Assembly (NCBI RefSeq): GCF_031624395.1
Contig: NZ_JAMQON010000001.1
Span: 1,302,001 to 1,366,000, forward strand
DNA length: 64,000 bases
Source of the DNA: Halomicroarcula saliterrae
Lineage (GTDB): Archaea; Halobacteriota; Halobacteria; Halobacteriales; Haloarculaceae
Direction of reading: 5' to 3'
The notes below the pieces were generated by a model that was given only the letters and a program-made list of their open reading frames with translations, did not search any database and was not told the DNA's origin. The position numbers and the translations under genes are program-made. Shown here piece by piece: positions 33,418-41,588 of this stretch; positions within the stretch are counted from its first letter, which is position 1; every line of letters starts with the position of its first letter.

Positions 33418-33797
33418 TGGTCGGACTCGTCGTCGTCTCTCACAGCGCAACGGCCGCCGAAGGTATCGCCGAGGTCGCGGGTGAGATGGGCGGGGACACG
33501 CGTATCGAACCGGTCGGCGGGGACGGGCAGGGCGGTTTCGGAACCGTCGCCGACGGTATCGAGGACGCGCTGGACGAGGCCGACAGCGGGGACGGCGTGG
33601 TGGTCCTCGTCGACCTCGGGAGCGCCGTGATGAACGCGGAAGTTGCTATCGAGACGAGCGACGTCAAGGCGGTCATCGCCGACGCGCCGGTGCTCGAAGG
33701 CGCTGTCAACGCCGCCGTGGCCGCGACGAGCTCGAAAGCGACTGTCGAATCGGTCCGGGAACAGGCCGAAGCGGCCCGGGGCGTCGAGAAGCTGTAG
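33417..33797 (+). CDS. dhaM: Dihydroxyacetone kinase phosphotransfer subunit DhaM (EIIA-Man-like)
   Basis: A 126-residue, single-domain DhaM that passes phosphate from HPr to the ADP on DhaL. His9 in MVGLVVVSHSATAAEG is the phosphorylated residue. The loop VVVLVDLGSAVMNAEVAIE and the end APVLEGAVNAAVAATSS are typical. It lacks the HPr and EI-like extensions found in some bacterial DhaM proteins, so a separate HPr is needed; one is encoded convergently just downstream. EI (ptsI) is not in the window. Confidence 0.95.
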   Translation: MVGLVVVSHSATAAEGIAEVAGEMGGDTRIEPVGGDGQGGFGTVADGIEDALDEADSGDGVVVLVDLGSAVMNAEVAIETSDVKAVIADAPVLEGAVNAAVAATSSKATVESVREQAEAARGVEKL

Positions 33798-33799
33798 GG

Positions 33800-34060
33800 T
33801 CACTCGGGCGTCGAAAGCACCGCTTCGATGGCGTCGAGGGCCGCCTCGGCGTCGTCACCGGTGGCGACGAGGCGCACGGTGTCGCCGTGTTTCGCGCCGA
33901 GTCCCGTCACCGCGAGCATACTGTTTGCGGGCACCAGTTTCTCGCCGTCGGCCAGTCCGATCTCGACCGTCGCGTCGTACTCGGTGACCGTCTGGACGAA
34001 CTGTGAGGCGGGGCGTGCGTGCAGCCCGGCCTCCGGGACGATATCGACTAGTCGCTCCAT
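33800..34060 (-). CDS. ptsH: Phosphocarrier protein HPr
   Basis: An 86-residue HPr. The active-site His14 lies in EAGLHARPASQFVQ, with the adjacent Arg that stabilises the phosphohistidine. The second conserved block PANSMLAVTGLGAKHGDTVRL is also present. The ATG at 34060 was preferred to a GTG two codons upstream. It is convergent with dhaM (two bases between stop codons), so it is placed to serve that kinase but is transcribed on its own. PTS components are unusual in archaea outside some haloarchaea. Confidence 0.93.
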   Translation of the reverse strand: MERLVDIVPEAGLHARPASQFVQTVTEYDATVEIGLADGEKLVPANSMLAVTGLGAKHGDTVRLVATGDDAEAALDAIEAVLSTPE

Positions 34061-34139
34061 ACACACCAGACGCGCCGTACGACCATTACTATACTGGAGT
34101 CTCCAAACGGTTTAGTGACCACGCGCTCTCTGGCCGGCC

Positions 34140-35096
34140 GTGAGTCGCCCTCTCGGTTACCTGTCGGTCGCGCTGTCGGTGGCCTGTGCGTTCGGGTACC
34201 TCGTCGTCCAGCGGATCAGGGTCGACGCGCTCCTCCCCGGGGTAGGCCCCGGAGTGACCCTCTTTCTGGCCGACGCACTCGCCCTCGCCGCCATCGGCTT
34301 CGCCACGTACGGTTCGTACCGACTCGTCCTCGTCGCCTTCGACCGCCACACCCCCGACAAGCGCCGTCAGCACGACGCGCGAAACGTCTTCCGCCTGACC
34401 TTCGGCGTGGCCGGGACCATAGCGGTCCTCGGTGTCATCACCCAGCAGTGGGTCGGGCTGCTGTTCTCCCTGGGGGTGGTCGGGTTCGCCGTCACCTTCG
34501 CGCTCCAGCAGCCGCTGTTCTCGCTCATCGGCTGGCTGTACATCATGGTCAAGCGCCCCTACCAGGTGGGCGACCGGGTCGAGATCGAGGATTCGAAAGG
34601 CGACGTGGTCGAGGTCTCCTTTCTGGTGACGACGCTGTGGGAGATAAACGGCGGGCTGGTGTCCTCGAACCAGCCCTCCGGTCGCATCATCACGCTGCCA
34701 AACAGCGTCGTCCTCTCCTCGCACGTGATGAACTACACCCGCGAGGACTTCCCGTTCGTCTGGAACGAGCTGTCGATACAGGTGGCCTACGAGACCGACT
34801 TCGAGTTCGCGACCGAGCGGATGCGGACGGTGGCCGACGAGTACATCGGCGACGAGATGGCCGCCCGTATCGGCCGGTACCGGAAACGCCTCTCGGAGAC
34901 GCCGGTCGAACTGGAAGTGCAGGACCGCCCGTCGGTCAACGTCGTCCAGCAGGAGTCGTGGGTCGAGTTCCGCCTGCGGTACCTCGTCCACCCGCGGCGC
35001 GGCCAGCGGGTGCGAAACGAGCTGTACAAGCGGATTCTCGACGCGTTCAACGAGGAGCCCGAGCGGGTGAAGTTCCCGGTGAGCCGGAATCGGTGA
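34140..35096 (+). CDS. MscS-family mechanosensitive ion channel
   Basis: A 318-residue protein with three or four membrane helices (about 5-22, 38-60, 85-105, 110-130). The pore-lining helix (VGLLFSLGVVGFAVTFALQQPLFSLIGWLYIM) leads into the MscS beta domain (VKRPYQVGDRVEIEDSKGDVVEVSFLVTTLW and GRIITLPNSVVLSSHVMNYT). The C-terminal alpha/beta part follows. It would release solutes on osmotic downshock. The start is a GTG at 34140, 79 bases from the divergent HPr start; the signal is moderate. Confidence 0.92.
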   Translation: MSRPLGYLSVALSVACAFGYLVVQRIRVDALLPGVGPGVTLFLADALALAAIGFATYGSYRLVLVAFDRHTPDKRRQHDARNVFRLTFGVAGTIAVLGVITQQWVGLLFSLGVVGFAVTFALQQPLFSLIGWLYIMVKRPYQVGDRVEIEDSKGDVVEVSFLVTTLWEINGGLVSSNQPSGRIITLPNSVVLSSHVMNYTREDFPFVWNELSIQVAYETDFEFATERMRTVADEYIGDEMAARIGRYRKRLSETPVELEVQDRPSVNVVQQESWVEFRLRYLVHPRRGQRVRNELYKRILDAFNEEPERVKFPVSRNR

Positions 35097-35130
35097 CAGC
35101 CTTTACCGTCGGGGCGGGCTCAACACCGGT

Positions 35131-35799
35131 ATGGACGAGACGCCGCTCCCGGCCGTCACCGAGCAGTTCGCACGCGCCCTCGCCCCCGAGCCCGACGCCA
35201 TCGTCGCGGAGATGGACGAACGAGCCGACCGCGAGGGGTTTCCCACCGTCGGCCCGGCCGTCGGCGCGTGGCTCCGCATGCTCGCCCGACTGACCGACGC
35301 CGACCGCGTCTTCGAGTTCGGGTCGGGCTTTGGCTACTCGGCGTACTGGATGGCGCCGGCAGTTCCCGAGGACGGTGAAATCGTCCTCACCGAAATCGAC
35401 GCCGACGAACTCGATTCGGCCCGGGAGTACTTCGAGCGCGGCGGCTACGCCGACCGCGCCGCCTTCGAGCACGGCGACGCGCTCGACGTCGTCGAGCGCT
35501 ACGACGGCCCCTTCGGCGTGGTGTTGGTCGACAACGAGAAACAGCGCTACGTCGAGGCGTTCGAGGCCGTCCGGGAGAAGGTGCCCGTCGGCGGCGTGGT
35601 GGCTGCCGACAACGCCGTCGAGGCCGAGCCGCTCGACTTCGGCGACATCCGGGCGTTGCTCGCCGGTGAGCGGGTCGCGGCCAGCGACGCGAGCCGCGGT
35701 ATCGCCGACTATCTGGAGCGGGTCCGGGACGACCCCGACTTCGAGACCGGGCTGTTGCCGCTGGGTGAAGGCGTCGCGGTCAGCGTCCGCGTCGCCTGA
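35131..35799 (+). CDS. SAM-dependent O-methyltransferase (family 3-like)
   Basis: A 222-residue class I methyltransferase like the catechol/caffeoyl-CoA O-methyltransferase group. The N-terminal helical part is followed by the SAM motif VFEFGSGFGYSAYWMA, the acidic motif IVLTEIDADELDSARE, HGDALDVVERYDGPFGVVLVDNEKQRY (the Asp metal/SAM region) and a late VPVGGVVAADNAV. No target is predictable. It starts 34 bases after the MscS gene and may share its transcript. Confidence 0.85.
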   Translation: MDETPLPAVTEQFARALAPEPDAIVAEMDERADREGFPTVGPAVGAWLRMLARLTDADRVFEFGSGFGYSAYWMAPAVPEDGEIVLTEIDADELDSAREYFERGGYADRAAFEHGDALDVVERYDGPFGVVLVDNEKQRYVEAFEAVREKVPVGGVVAADNAVEAEPLDFGDIRALLAGERVAASDASRGIADYLERVRDDPDFETGLLPLGEGVAVSVRVA

Positions 35800-35882
35800 T
35801 AGGGACGTCACAGAGCACGTACGAGCGCCGTGCCCGGCGGTCCGACAGAAGAATCATTTCCGTTCGCGGCCCTAGTCACCAT

Positions 35883-36275
35883 ATGTCGACTGACGACACA
35901 GACAGTACGGGCGACATTTTCGGGATAGACGGGGCTGTCATCGACCGGACAGCAGACCGCGCCGGCGTGGAGCCGGACCGACTGGCCGGCGCACTGGAGG
36001 TGTTACACGCCGACCTCATCGGTCGCCACTCGAATCTCGAACGCACGACCGAGTACGTGACCGTCGACGGGGTGCGGGCCTACCGGGTCGCGTCGTCGGT
36101 CTGGGAGGAGTTCCTCGAAGCGTTCGACTTCGACGCCGACCTCGCCGGGGCACTGCGGGCCGCCCACACCGAGCAGGCACGCCTCCTGTTCGCGAAGTCC
36201 GTCACCGGTGACGACCACTTCGGCGCCGACGAGGCCGGAGTGGTCGTCAGCATCGACACCGCCGAGCAGTTCTGA
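35883..36275 (+). CDS. Uncharacterised acidic haloarchaeal protein
   Basis: A 130-residue acidic protein I do not recognise. After a Thr/Asp-rich start (MSTDDTDSTGDIF) it has two helix-rich parts: DGAVIDRTADRAGVEPDRLAGALEVLHADLIG and WEEFLEAFDFDADLAGALRAAHTEQARLLF. A short strand-like piece (TEYVTVDGVRAYRVAS) lies between them. No membrane segment, Cys or catalytic motif is visible. It stands alone between the methyltransferase and cheC genes, with a weak AT-rich stretch upstream. Codon use matches its neighbours, so I take it as real. Confidence 0.65.
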   Translation: MSTDDTDSTGDIFGIDGAVIDRTADRAGVEPDRLAGALEVLHADLIGRHSNLERTTEYVTVDGVRAYRVASSVWEEFLEAFDFDADLAGALRAAHTEQARLLFAKSVTGDDHFGADEAGVVVSIDTAEQF

Positions 36276-36349
36276 TACTGGCGGCTGTGCGTTCGGACAG
36301 CTATTCGCCACGCGAACTCCGTCAGTGTGTTACAGCCGGCAGTACGGCG

Positions 36350-36385
36350 CCCATTCTCGTCTGCGAAAATGGGGGTGTATAGCTT
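36350..36385 (+). promoter_or_regulatory. Inverted repeat and TATA-like box before the CheC-family gene
   Basis: A 10-bp inverted repeat with one mismatch and a 4-base loop (CCCATTCTCG / CGAAAATGGG, 36350-36359 and 36364-36373) lies directly upstream of TGTATAGCTTA (about 36376-36386). That element is 35-45 nt before the ATG at 36421. It could be an operator over the promoter or the end of the upstream message. Confidence 0.4.
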
Positions 36386-36420
36386 ATGTGGCAGGCCTCG
36401 CAACCTCCGGGCAACTAATC

Positions 36421-37020
36421 ATGAGTTTGATGATAGACATCAGGAAGCTCGGGCTGTTCAACAAGATGGCCAAGGAGGGCGGCAACACCGTCGCCAACCA
36501 TCTGAGCCAGATGACCGGGATGGAGACGGAGATGGAGATCACGAAGATAAACTTCATCGACATCCCCGACATCAAGACGCACATCGGCGACGAGAAGCAG
36601 ATCGGCATCAGTATCGAGATGGTCGAGAAACCCCACGGCTATATCCTCTTTCTGTTCAACGCCCGGAGCGCCAAGGACCTCGCTCACGGCATGATCGGCG
36701 ACATGGGCGAGACCAGCGACGCGGGCGGGTTCACCGACATGGAGCGGTCCGCCATCCAGGAGATCGGGAACATCATGACCAGCGGCTTCATCGACGGCTG
36801 GGCCAACGTCCTCGATACGACCATCGACATCTCGACGCCGAACTTTACCTTCGGCCCCGGCTCGGGGATGGTCGACCAGCTCGTGGGCGGCCGGGACAAC
36901 GACATGGCGCTGATGTTCGACTCGCGGGTCCACGCGCTGGACTCGGACATCAACGTGAAGGTGTACACGTTCCCCGAACTGGAGGAACTGGTCGGGCTCA
37001 TGCAGGAAATCGAGGTCTGA
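36421..37020 (+). CDS. cheC: CheC-family chemotaxis phosphatase
   Basis: A 199-residue protein of the CheC/CheX/FliY family, which dephosphorylates CheY-P or binds CheD. The active-site helix ERSAIQEIGNIMTSGFIDGWANVL shows the E-x2-GN signature. A second, weaker site (helix around 80-100, SAKDLAHGMIGDM) lacks the paired E/N, so one active centre may be lost. Start MSLMIDIRKLGLFNKMAKEGG is typical of haloarchaeal CheC. It is isolated; no other che or arl genes are in the window. The longer upstream frame is not supported. Confidence 0.85.
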   Translation: MSLMIDIRKLGLFNKMAKEGGNTVANHLSQMTGMETEMEITKINFIDIPDIKTHIGDEKQIGISIEMVEKPHGYILFLFNARSAKDLAHGMIGDMGETSDAGGFTDMERSAIQEIGNIMTSGFIDGWANVLDTTIDISTPNFTFGPGSGMVDQLVGGRDNDMALMFDSRVHALDSDINVKVYTFPELEELVGLMQEIEV

Positions 37021-37050
37021 GACGGACTGGAACAACGCGTTGTCCGTCAC

Positions 37051-37060
37051 TATTAATTTA
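37051..37060 (+). promoter_or_regulatory. TATA-like box of the acyl-CoA ligase gene
   Basis: TATTAATTTA at 37051-37060 is 36-45 nt before the ATG at 37096 and is the only AT-rich element in the short gap after cheC. It supports the ATG over the GTG at 37072, which would lie too close to the expected transcription start. Confidence 0.5.
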
Positions 37061-37095
37061 CGGACTTTCTTGTGGTATGGGCTCTATTCACACGT

Positions 37096-38769
37096 ATGCC
37101 AGGTGGTTCTCCCCAGACACTCCGGCCGTTCCTGTGGCGCGCGCGCCAGCTGTACGCTGAGACGGAGGTCGTCTCGCGAACGCACGAGGGTATCGTCAGG
37201 TACGACTACGACACCTACGGCGACCGCGTCGCGCAACTCGCCAACGCGCTCACAGCGGCGGGCTACGGCGCCCCCGACTCGGCACCACAGGACTCCCCCG
37301 CGCGTATCGGGACGTTCTGCTGGAATCACCATCGCCACTTCGAGACGTACTTCGGCGTCCCGGGAGCGGGCGCGCAACTGCACACCATCAATCCGCTGTT
37401 GCCCGACGAGCACATCCAGTACATCGTCGAGAACGCGGCCGACCGGACGCTCTTTGTCGACCAGTCGCTGCTGCCGAAACTCGAAGGCGCAGTCGCCGAC
37501 GACCCCGACCCCTTCGAGACGGTCGAGCGGTACGTGGTGATGGGCGAGTCGGTCCCCGAGACCGAGCTCGACGCCGTCGCCTACGAGTCGTTCATCGGCG
37601 ACCAGCCGACGACCTACGACTGGCCCGAACTTTCCGAGGACCGGCCCGCCGGGCTCTGTTACACCTCCGGGACGACCGGGCGGCCCAAAGGCGTCGAGTA
37701 CACCCAGCAGATGCTGTGGTCGCACACGATGGGCATCCAGTCACCGCAGGGAATCCCGCTCGCGGACGACGACGTGATGATGCCTATCGTCCCGATGTTC
37801 CACGTCAACGCGTGGGGGCTCCCCTTCTCGGCGACCGCCGGGGGCGCGAAACACGTCTATCCCGGTCCCAAACCGTCGCCCGAAGACCTCGCCGGCCTCA
37901 TCGAGGACGAGGGCGTCACCGTCACCGCCGGCGTCCCGACCGTCTGGCTCGGGCTGATGGAGTACGTCGAGGAGCACGACGTCGACCTCTCGTCGCTCGA
38001 CCGACTGGTGGTCGGCGGCAGCGCCGCGCCCGAGGCGATGATACGCTTTTTCGACGACAGAGGGGTCGACCTCGTCCACGCCTGGGGGATGACCGAGACC
38101 GCCCCCGTCGGCACGGTGTCGCATCTCAAACACGGTCTCGCGGAGGAGGACTACGAGACCCAGCTCTCGAAGCGCCGCAAACAGGGGCTCGTGGTTCCGG
38201 GACTCGAGTTCAGGGTCGTCGACGACGACGGCGAGCGGGTCCCCCACGACGGGGAGTCGTTCGGCGAACTCCACGTTCGCGGGCCGTGGGTCACCACGGA
38301 GTACTTCGCGCGGCCGGAGGCCACCGAAGCGGAGTTCGCGGACGGCTACCTCAAGACCGGCGACGTGGTGACGGTCGACCCCGACGGCTACATCGACATC
38401 GTCGACCGCGCCAAGGACGTCATCAAGAGCGGCGGCGAGTGGATATCCTCACAGGAGCTGGAGAACGAACTGCTGAGCCACGAGGCCGTCGCCGAGGCCG
38501 CGGTCATCGGCGTCCCCCACGAGCGCTGGCAGGAACGCCCGCTCGCGCTGGTCGTCCCCAGCGAGGACGGCGCCGAGTCGCTGTCGGACGTGCTGCGTGA
38601 CCACATCCGGGAGAAGTACCCGGACTGGTGGGTCCCGGACACCGTCGTCACCATCGACGAGATACCCAAGACAGCGACGGGGAAGTTCGACAAGAAGGTG
38701 CTTCGCGACGAGTACGCGGACGAGTCGCTGGTCAGGGGACGCGTCCCCGACGACGCGGCGCCGGAGTAG
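37096..38769 (+). CDS. AMP-forming acyl-CoA ligase (long-chain fatty acid-CoA ligase type)
   Basis: A 557-residue adenylate-forming enzyme that activates a carboxylic acid to its CoA ester with ATP. Motifs are in order: CYTSGTTGRPKGVEYT (phosphate loop, about residues 182-197), HAWGMTETAPVGTVS (adenylation), and YLKTGDVVTVDPDGYIDIVDRAKDVIKSGGEWIS (hinge). The catalytic lysine is near the end in PKTATGKFDKK. Substrate chain length is uncertain. An acyl-CoA dehydrogenase follows on the same strand, suggesting a beta-oxidation pair. The start was chosen at the ATG 36-45 nt after a TATA-like box. Confidence 0.93.
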   Translation: MPGGSPQTLRPFLWRARQLYAETEVVSRTHEGIVRYDYDTYGDRVAQLANALTAAGYGAPDSAPQDSPARIGTFCWNHHRHFETYFGVPGAGAQLHTINPLLPDEHIQYIVENAADRTLFVDQSLLPKLEGAVADDPDPFETVERYVVMGESVPETELDAVAYESFIGDQPTTYDWPELSEDRPAGLCYTSGTTGRPKGVEYTQQMLWSHTMGIQSPQGIPLADDDVMMPIVPMFHVNAWGLPFSATAGGAKHVYPGPKPSPEDLAGLIEDEGVTVTAGVPTVWLGLMEYVEEHDVDLSSLDRLVVGGSAAPEAMIRFFDDRGVDLVHAWGMTETAPVGTVSHLKHGLAEEDYETQLSKRRKQGLVVPGLEFRVVDDDGERVPHDGESFGELHVRGPWVTTEYFARPEATEAEFADGYLKTGDVVTVDPDGYIDIVDRAKDVIKSGGEWISSQELENELLSHEAVAEAAVIGVPHERWQERPLALVVPSEDGAESLSDVLRDHIREKYPDWWVPDTVVTIDEIPKTATGKFDKKVLRDEYADESLVRGRVPDDAAPE

Positions 38770-38884
38770 TCGTTCCGCGCCCGACTTGCGATGCCATCAC
38801 CGGTCGACACGAGCCGGAAACAACTCTGTTGAGGTTTCCTCCCGTTTCACGAGGTATTTGGTGACACCACACATGGGTAGGAGT

Positions 38885-40039
38885 ATGGAGCTACTTTCGG
38901 AGTATCCGGTGCCCGAACACGCCCGACCAGTCAAAGCCGAGGCCCGCGAGTTCGCCCAGGAACACATCGCGCCCGTCGCCGCAGATTACTACGAGTCGGG
39001 AGAGTACCCATGGGAGGTGCTCGAAGCGGGGATGGACGCCGGGCTCGTCGCCGGTGACATCAGCGAGGAGCTCGGCGGGCAGGGGTACGACCTGGAGCAG
39101 ATGCTCGCTATCGCGGAGGAGTTCTATCGGGCCGACGCCGGCATCGCGCTGACGCTGCAGCTGGCGAGTTTCGGCGCGGAGATAATCGAGGACCACGGCA
39201 GCGAGGCCCAGCAAGAGGAGTTCCTCCGGCCGGTCGCCGAGCACGACCAGATAACCGGGCTCGCCGTCTCCGAACCAGAGACCGGCAGCGACCTCGCGGG
39301 GATGACCACCAGCGCCGAGAAGGACGGCGACGAGTGGGTCCTCAACGGCGAGAAGTACTGGGTGGGCAACGCCGTCGAGGCCGACTGGCTCACGCTCTAC
39401 GCGAAGACGGGCGACGACCCGAACAACCGCTACGGCAACTACTCGATGTTCATCGTCCCGACGGACGCGCCCGGGTATCACGCCGAACACATCCCGGAGA
39501 AGATGGGCTTTCGCGCGTCCAAACAGGGCCACATCGTCCTGGAGGACTGTCGCATCCCCGAGGACCACCTCGTCGGCGTCGAGGGCGCCGGCTTCTACAT
39601 GCTCGCGGAGTTCTTCAACCACGGGCGGGTCGTCGTCGCCGGCCACGGGGTCGGTCTCGCCGCCGCCGCCATCGAGGAGGCGTGGGAGTTCGTCCACGAC
39701 CGGGAGGCCTTCGGCCGGACCGTCGACGAGTTCCAGGCCGTCCAGCACAAGCTCGCGGACATGCAACTGCAGTTCCAGTCGGCCCGCTCGCTCTCCTGGG
39801 ACGCCGCCGCGCGCGTCGCCAATCAGGAGAACGCCGGCTACTGGGCGGCGCTGGCCAAGACCGCCGCGACCGAGGCCGCCACGGAGTGTTCCCAGATGGG
39901 CATGCAACTCCACGGCGGCCGGTCGGTCCTGCTGGAGAACCGCATCTCGCGGGTGTTCCGCGACGCCCGGATTCCGGTCATCTACGAGGGCGCCAACGAC
40001 ATCCAGCGGAATCTCATCTACCGGCAGACGCCGGAGTAG
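38885..40039 (+). CDS. Acyl-CoA dehydrogenase
   Basis: A 384-residue flavoprotein that oxidises acyl-CoA to enoyl-CoA with FAD. GLAVSEPETGSDLAGMTTSAEKDGDEWVLNGEK is the FAD/substrate block. WVGNAVEADW and FGRTVDEFQAVQHKLADMQ are also typical. The C-terminal QMGMQLHGGRSVLLENRISRVFRDARIPVIYEGANDIQRNLIYRQ includes the catalytic Glu in the YEG motif. An in-frame ATG four codons upstream (38873) is an alternative start. It follows the acyl-CoA ligase by 115 bases. Confidence 0.94.
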   Translation: MELLSEYPVPEHARPVKAEAREFAQEHIAPVAADYYESGEYPWEVLEAGMDAGLVAGDISEELGGQGYDLEQMLAIAEEFYRADAGIALTLQLASFGAEIIEDHGSEAQQEEFLRPVAEHDQITGLAVSEPETGSDLAGMTTSAEKDGDEWVLNGEKYWVGNAVEADWLTLYAKTGDDPNNRYGNYSMFIVPTDAPGYHAEHIPEKMGFRASKQGHIVLEDCRIPEDHLVGVEGAGFYMLAEFFNHGRVVVAGHGVGLAAAAIEEAWEFVHDREAFGRTVDEFQAVQHKLADMQLQFQSARSLSWDAAARVANQENAGYWAALAKTAATEAATECSQMGMQLHGGRSVLLENRISRVFRDARIPVIYEGANDIQRNLIYRQTPE

Positions 40040-40324
40040 TCACTCCGTCAGTACGACATCGACGTCTGCGATATCCCGCACCGGCCCGCGGTCGAAGTCG
40101 TTCCTGTTGTGTGTGACGAACGTCCCACCGGCTTCCTGCGCCGTCGCCAGGTTCAGCAGGTCGACGGGGTCGAGGGTTACGCCCTGTGACTGCAGCTTCT
40201 CGTCGAGATACGCGGTGTCGATTGTGAACGGGAGGATTCTGTCGAAGCTGGACCGGAGGTGCTGGATTACCGTCCGGTTCGAGTTCCGGAGCTTCACCAG
40301 TACGTCCCTGTCGAGGACAATCAT
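40040..40324 (-). pseudogene. Truncated VapC-like PIN-domain toxin
   Basis: A 94-codon open frame clearly derived from a PIN-domain ribonuclease toxin. The first acidic motif (MIVLDRDVLVKLRN) and the third and fourth (DPVDLLNLATAQEAGGTFVTHNRNDFD) are intact. PIN toxins are usually 125-135 residues. Here TVIQHLRSSFDRILPF follows the first strand directly, so about 30 residues that normally carry the second conserved acid are missing in frame. It is probably inactive. It lies immediately downstream of a frameshifted antitoxin gene, supporting decay of the whole pair. Confidence 0.7.
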
Positions 40325-40539
40325 CTACCGGCGGTTCTCCAGCGAGTCGTTCAATCGGTCACGGGCGTCGTCCATCCGCTCGACTTCGCTCTCGTCGACG
40401 GACGGCAGCGACTGTGCGATGGCTTCGACGTCTTTCTCGGTCCGGCTGAGCCTGTCCAACAGGTCGTTGAAGCTCTCGTCGTCCCGTTTCAGGTCCGGAG
40501 CCGTTCTTTCACTTCGTCGCTGACGCGTATCGTGCTCAT
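40325..40539 (-). pseudogene. Frameshifted VapB-like antitoxin
   Basis: Reading from the ATG at 40539 gives MSTIRVSDEVKERLR, a typical haloarchaeal antitoxin start, and then a stop after 16 residues. One base further, the other frame continues smoothly with DLKRDDESFNDLLDRLSRTEKDVEAIAQ and ends DRLNDSLENRR. Restoring a single C in the run near 40493-40499 would rejoin both halves into a normal protein of about 71 residues. The gene is therefore broken by a one-base deletion, unless it is a sequencing error. The truncated PIN toxin gene follows directly. Confidence 0.75.
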
Positions 40540-40632
40540 GTGTATACGATGTGTACAGGACGGCGTAGTAGTTTCGGCGAACCACAACTAGTTCGGACCC
40601 ACCCTTTTCTTTTCAGCCGTCCAAGGTCCGGT

Positions 40633-41418
40633 ATGGAAGACGTAGGACTCACTTTCCTCGACCGCGGCCGCGTGATGGCCGACCGGAGCTTCGTCGTCGA
40701 CGGCACGAGCGTCGCGACGGCCTCGAACCGCGAGCCCGACCACGAGTACGAGGAGTACGTGGTCTGGAACCTCGTCATCGAGACGCCCGAGCGGACGATA
40801 CTGTGGGACACCGGCTCGCATCCGGAGGCCGGCGACGGCTACTGGCCCGAGCCGCTGTACGAGGCCTTCGCCCACGTCGACGCCGCCGACCATACCCTGG
40901 AGGGCGACCTCTCCGAGGCGGGCTACGCGCTGGAAGACATCGACGCGGTCGTGATGAGTCACCTGCATCTGGACCACGCCGGGGGGCTGTACAACTTCGC
41001 GGGCACCGACGTGCCCGTCTACGTTCACCGGGAGGAACTCCCCTACGCCTACTACAGCGCCAAGACCGCCGAGGGCTCTATCGCCTATCTCGCCAGCGAC
41101 TTCGACCACGAGCTGAACTGGGAGGTCGTCCACGGCGATAGCTACCACCTCGCCGACGGCGTCGAGTTGCTCCACCTCCCGGGCCACACACCCGGGCTGC
41201 TGGGCGCGCTCGTCGAGCGGCCGGGCGACCCGCTGCTGGTCGTCGGCGACGAGGCGTACGTGGCGGCCAACTACGAGGGCCAGTCCATGGCCACGAGCCT
41301 GCTGTGGAACAACGCGGCCTGGCGGGAGAGTCTGGCGCGCTGTCGGGATATCCAGCGCGAGACCGGGGCCGAAATCCTGCTGGGCCACGACCTGTCGGTG
41401 TTCGAGCGGCGGCGTTAG
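40633..41418 (+). CDS. Metallo-beta-lactamase fold hydrolase (N-acyl homoserine lactonase-like)
   Basis: A 261-residue MBL-fold enzyme. The dinuclear zinc motif is SHLHLDHAGGL (H-x-H-x-D-H). Further ligands are His in LPGHTPGLLG, Asp in VVGDEAYVAAN and His in LLGHDLSV. The order resembles AHL lactonases such as AiiA. Family annotation is broad; an actual lactone substrate in an archaeon is unproven. The start (MEDVGLTFLDRGRVMADRSF) was chosen by homology. A more upstream frame runs over the decayed antitoxin promoter. Confidence 0.85.
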   Translation: MEDVGLTFLDRGRVMADRSFVVDGTSVATASNREPDHEYEEYVVWNLVIETPERTILWDTGSHPEAGDGYWPEPLYEAFAHVDAADHTLEGDLSEAGYALEDIDAVVMSHLHLDHAGGLYNFAGTDVPVYVHREELPYAYYSAKTAEGSIAYLASDFDHELNWEVVHGDSYHLADGVELLHLPGHTPGLLGALVERPGDPLLVVGDEAYVAANYEGQSMATSLLWNNAAWRESLARCRDIQRETGAEILLGHDLSVFERRR

Positions 41419-41582
41419 CCCACTGGCCGCAACGTCAGCGTCTCGCCGTCGCGGGTCCGGACGAGCCAGCGCTCCGCGTCCCGCTCGCGGACCCTCCAGA
41501 GGCCGAACTGCAGGTGTAGTTCGAGTTCGACGGCGTTGACGCGCTGGCCTGTCTCCTCGATGCGGTAGGCCGTGGCGTCCAT
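41415..41582 (-). CDS. Small conserved-looking protein of 55 residues
   Basis: A short gene, convergent with the lactonase-like gene and overlapping its last four bases. It encodes MDATAYRIEETGQRVNAVEL, then ELHLQFGLWRVRERDAERWL and ends in VRTRDGETLTLRPVG. It looks like a small beta-rich domain with alternating hydrophobic and charged residues. It starts only 6 bases after the stop of the DICT gene on the same strand, so it is probably co-transcribed with it. Function unknown. Confidence 0.55.
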   Translation of the reverse strand: MDATAYRIEETGQRVNAVELELHLQFGLWRVRERDAERWLVRTRDGETLTLRPVG

Positions 41583-41588
41583 AGCGAG

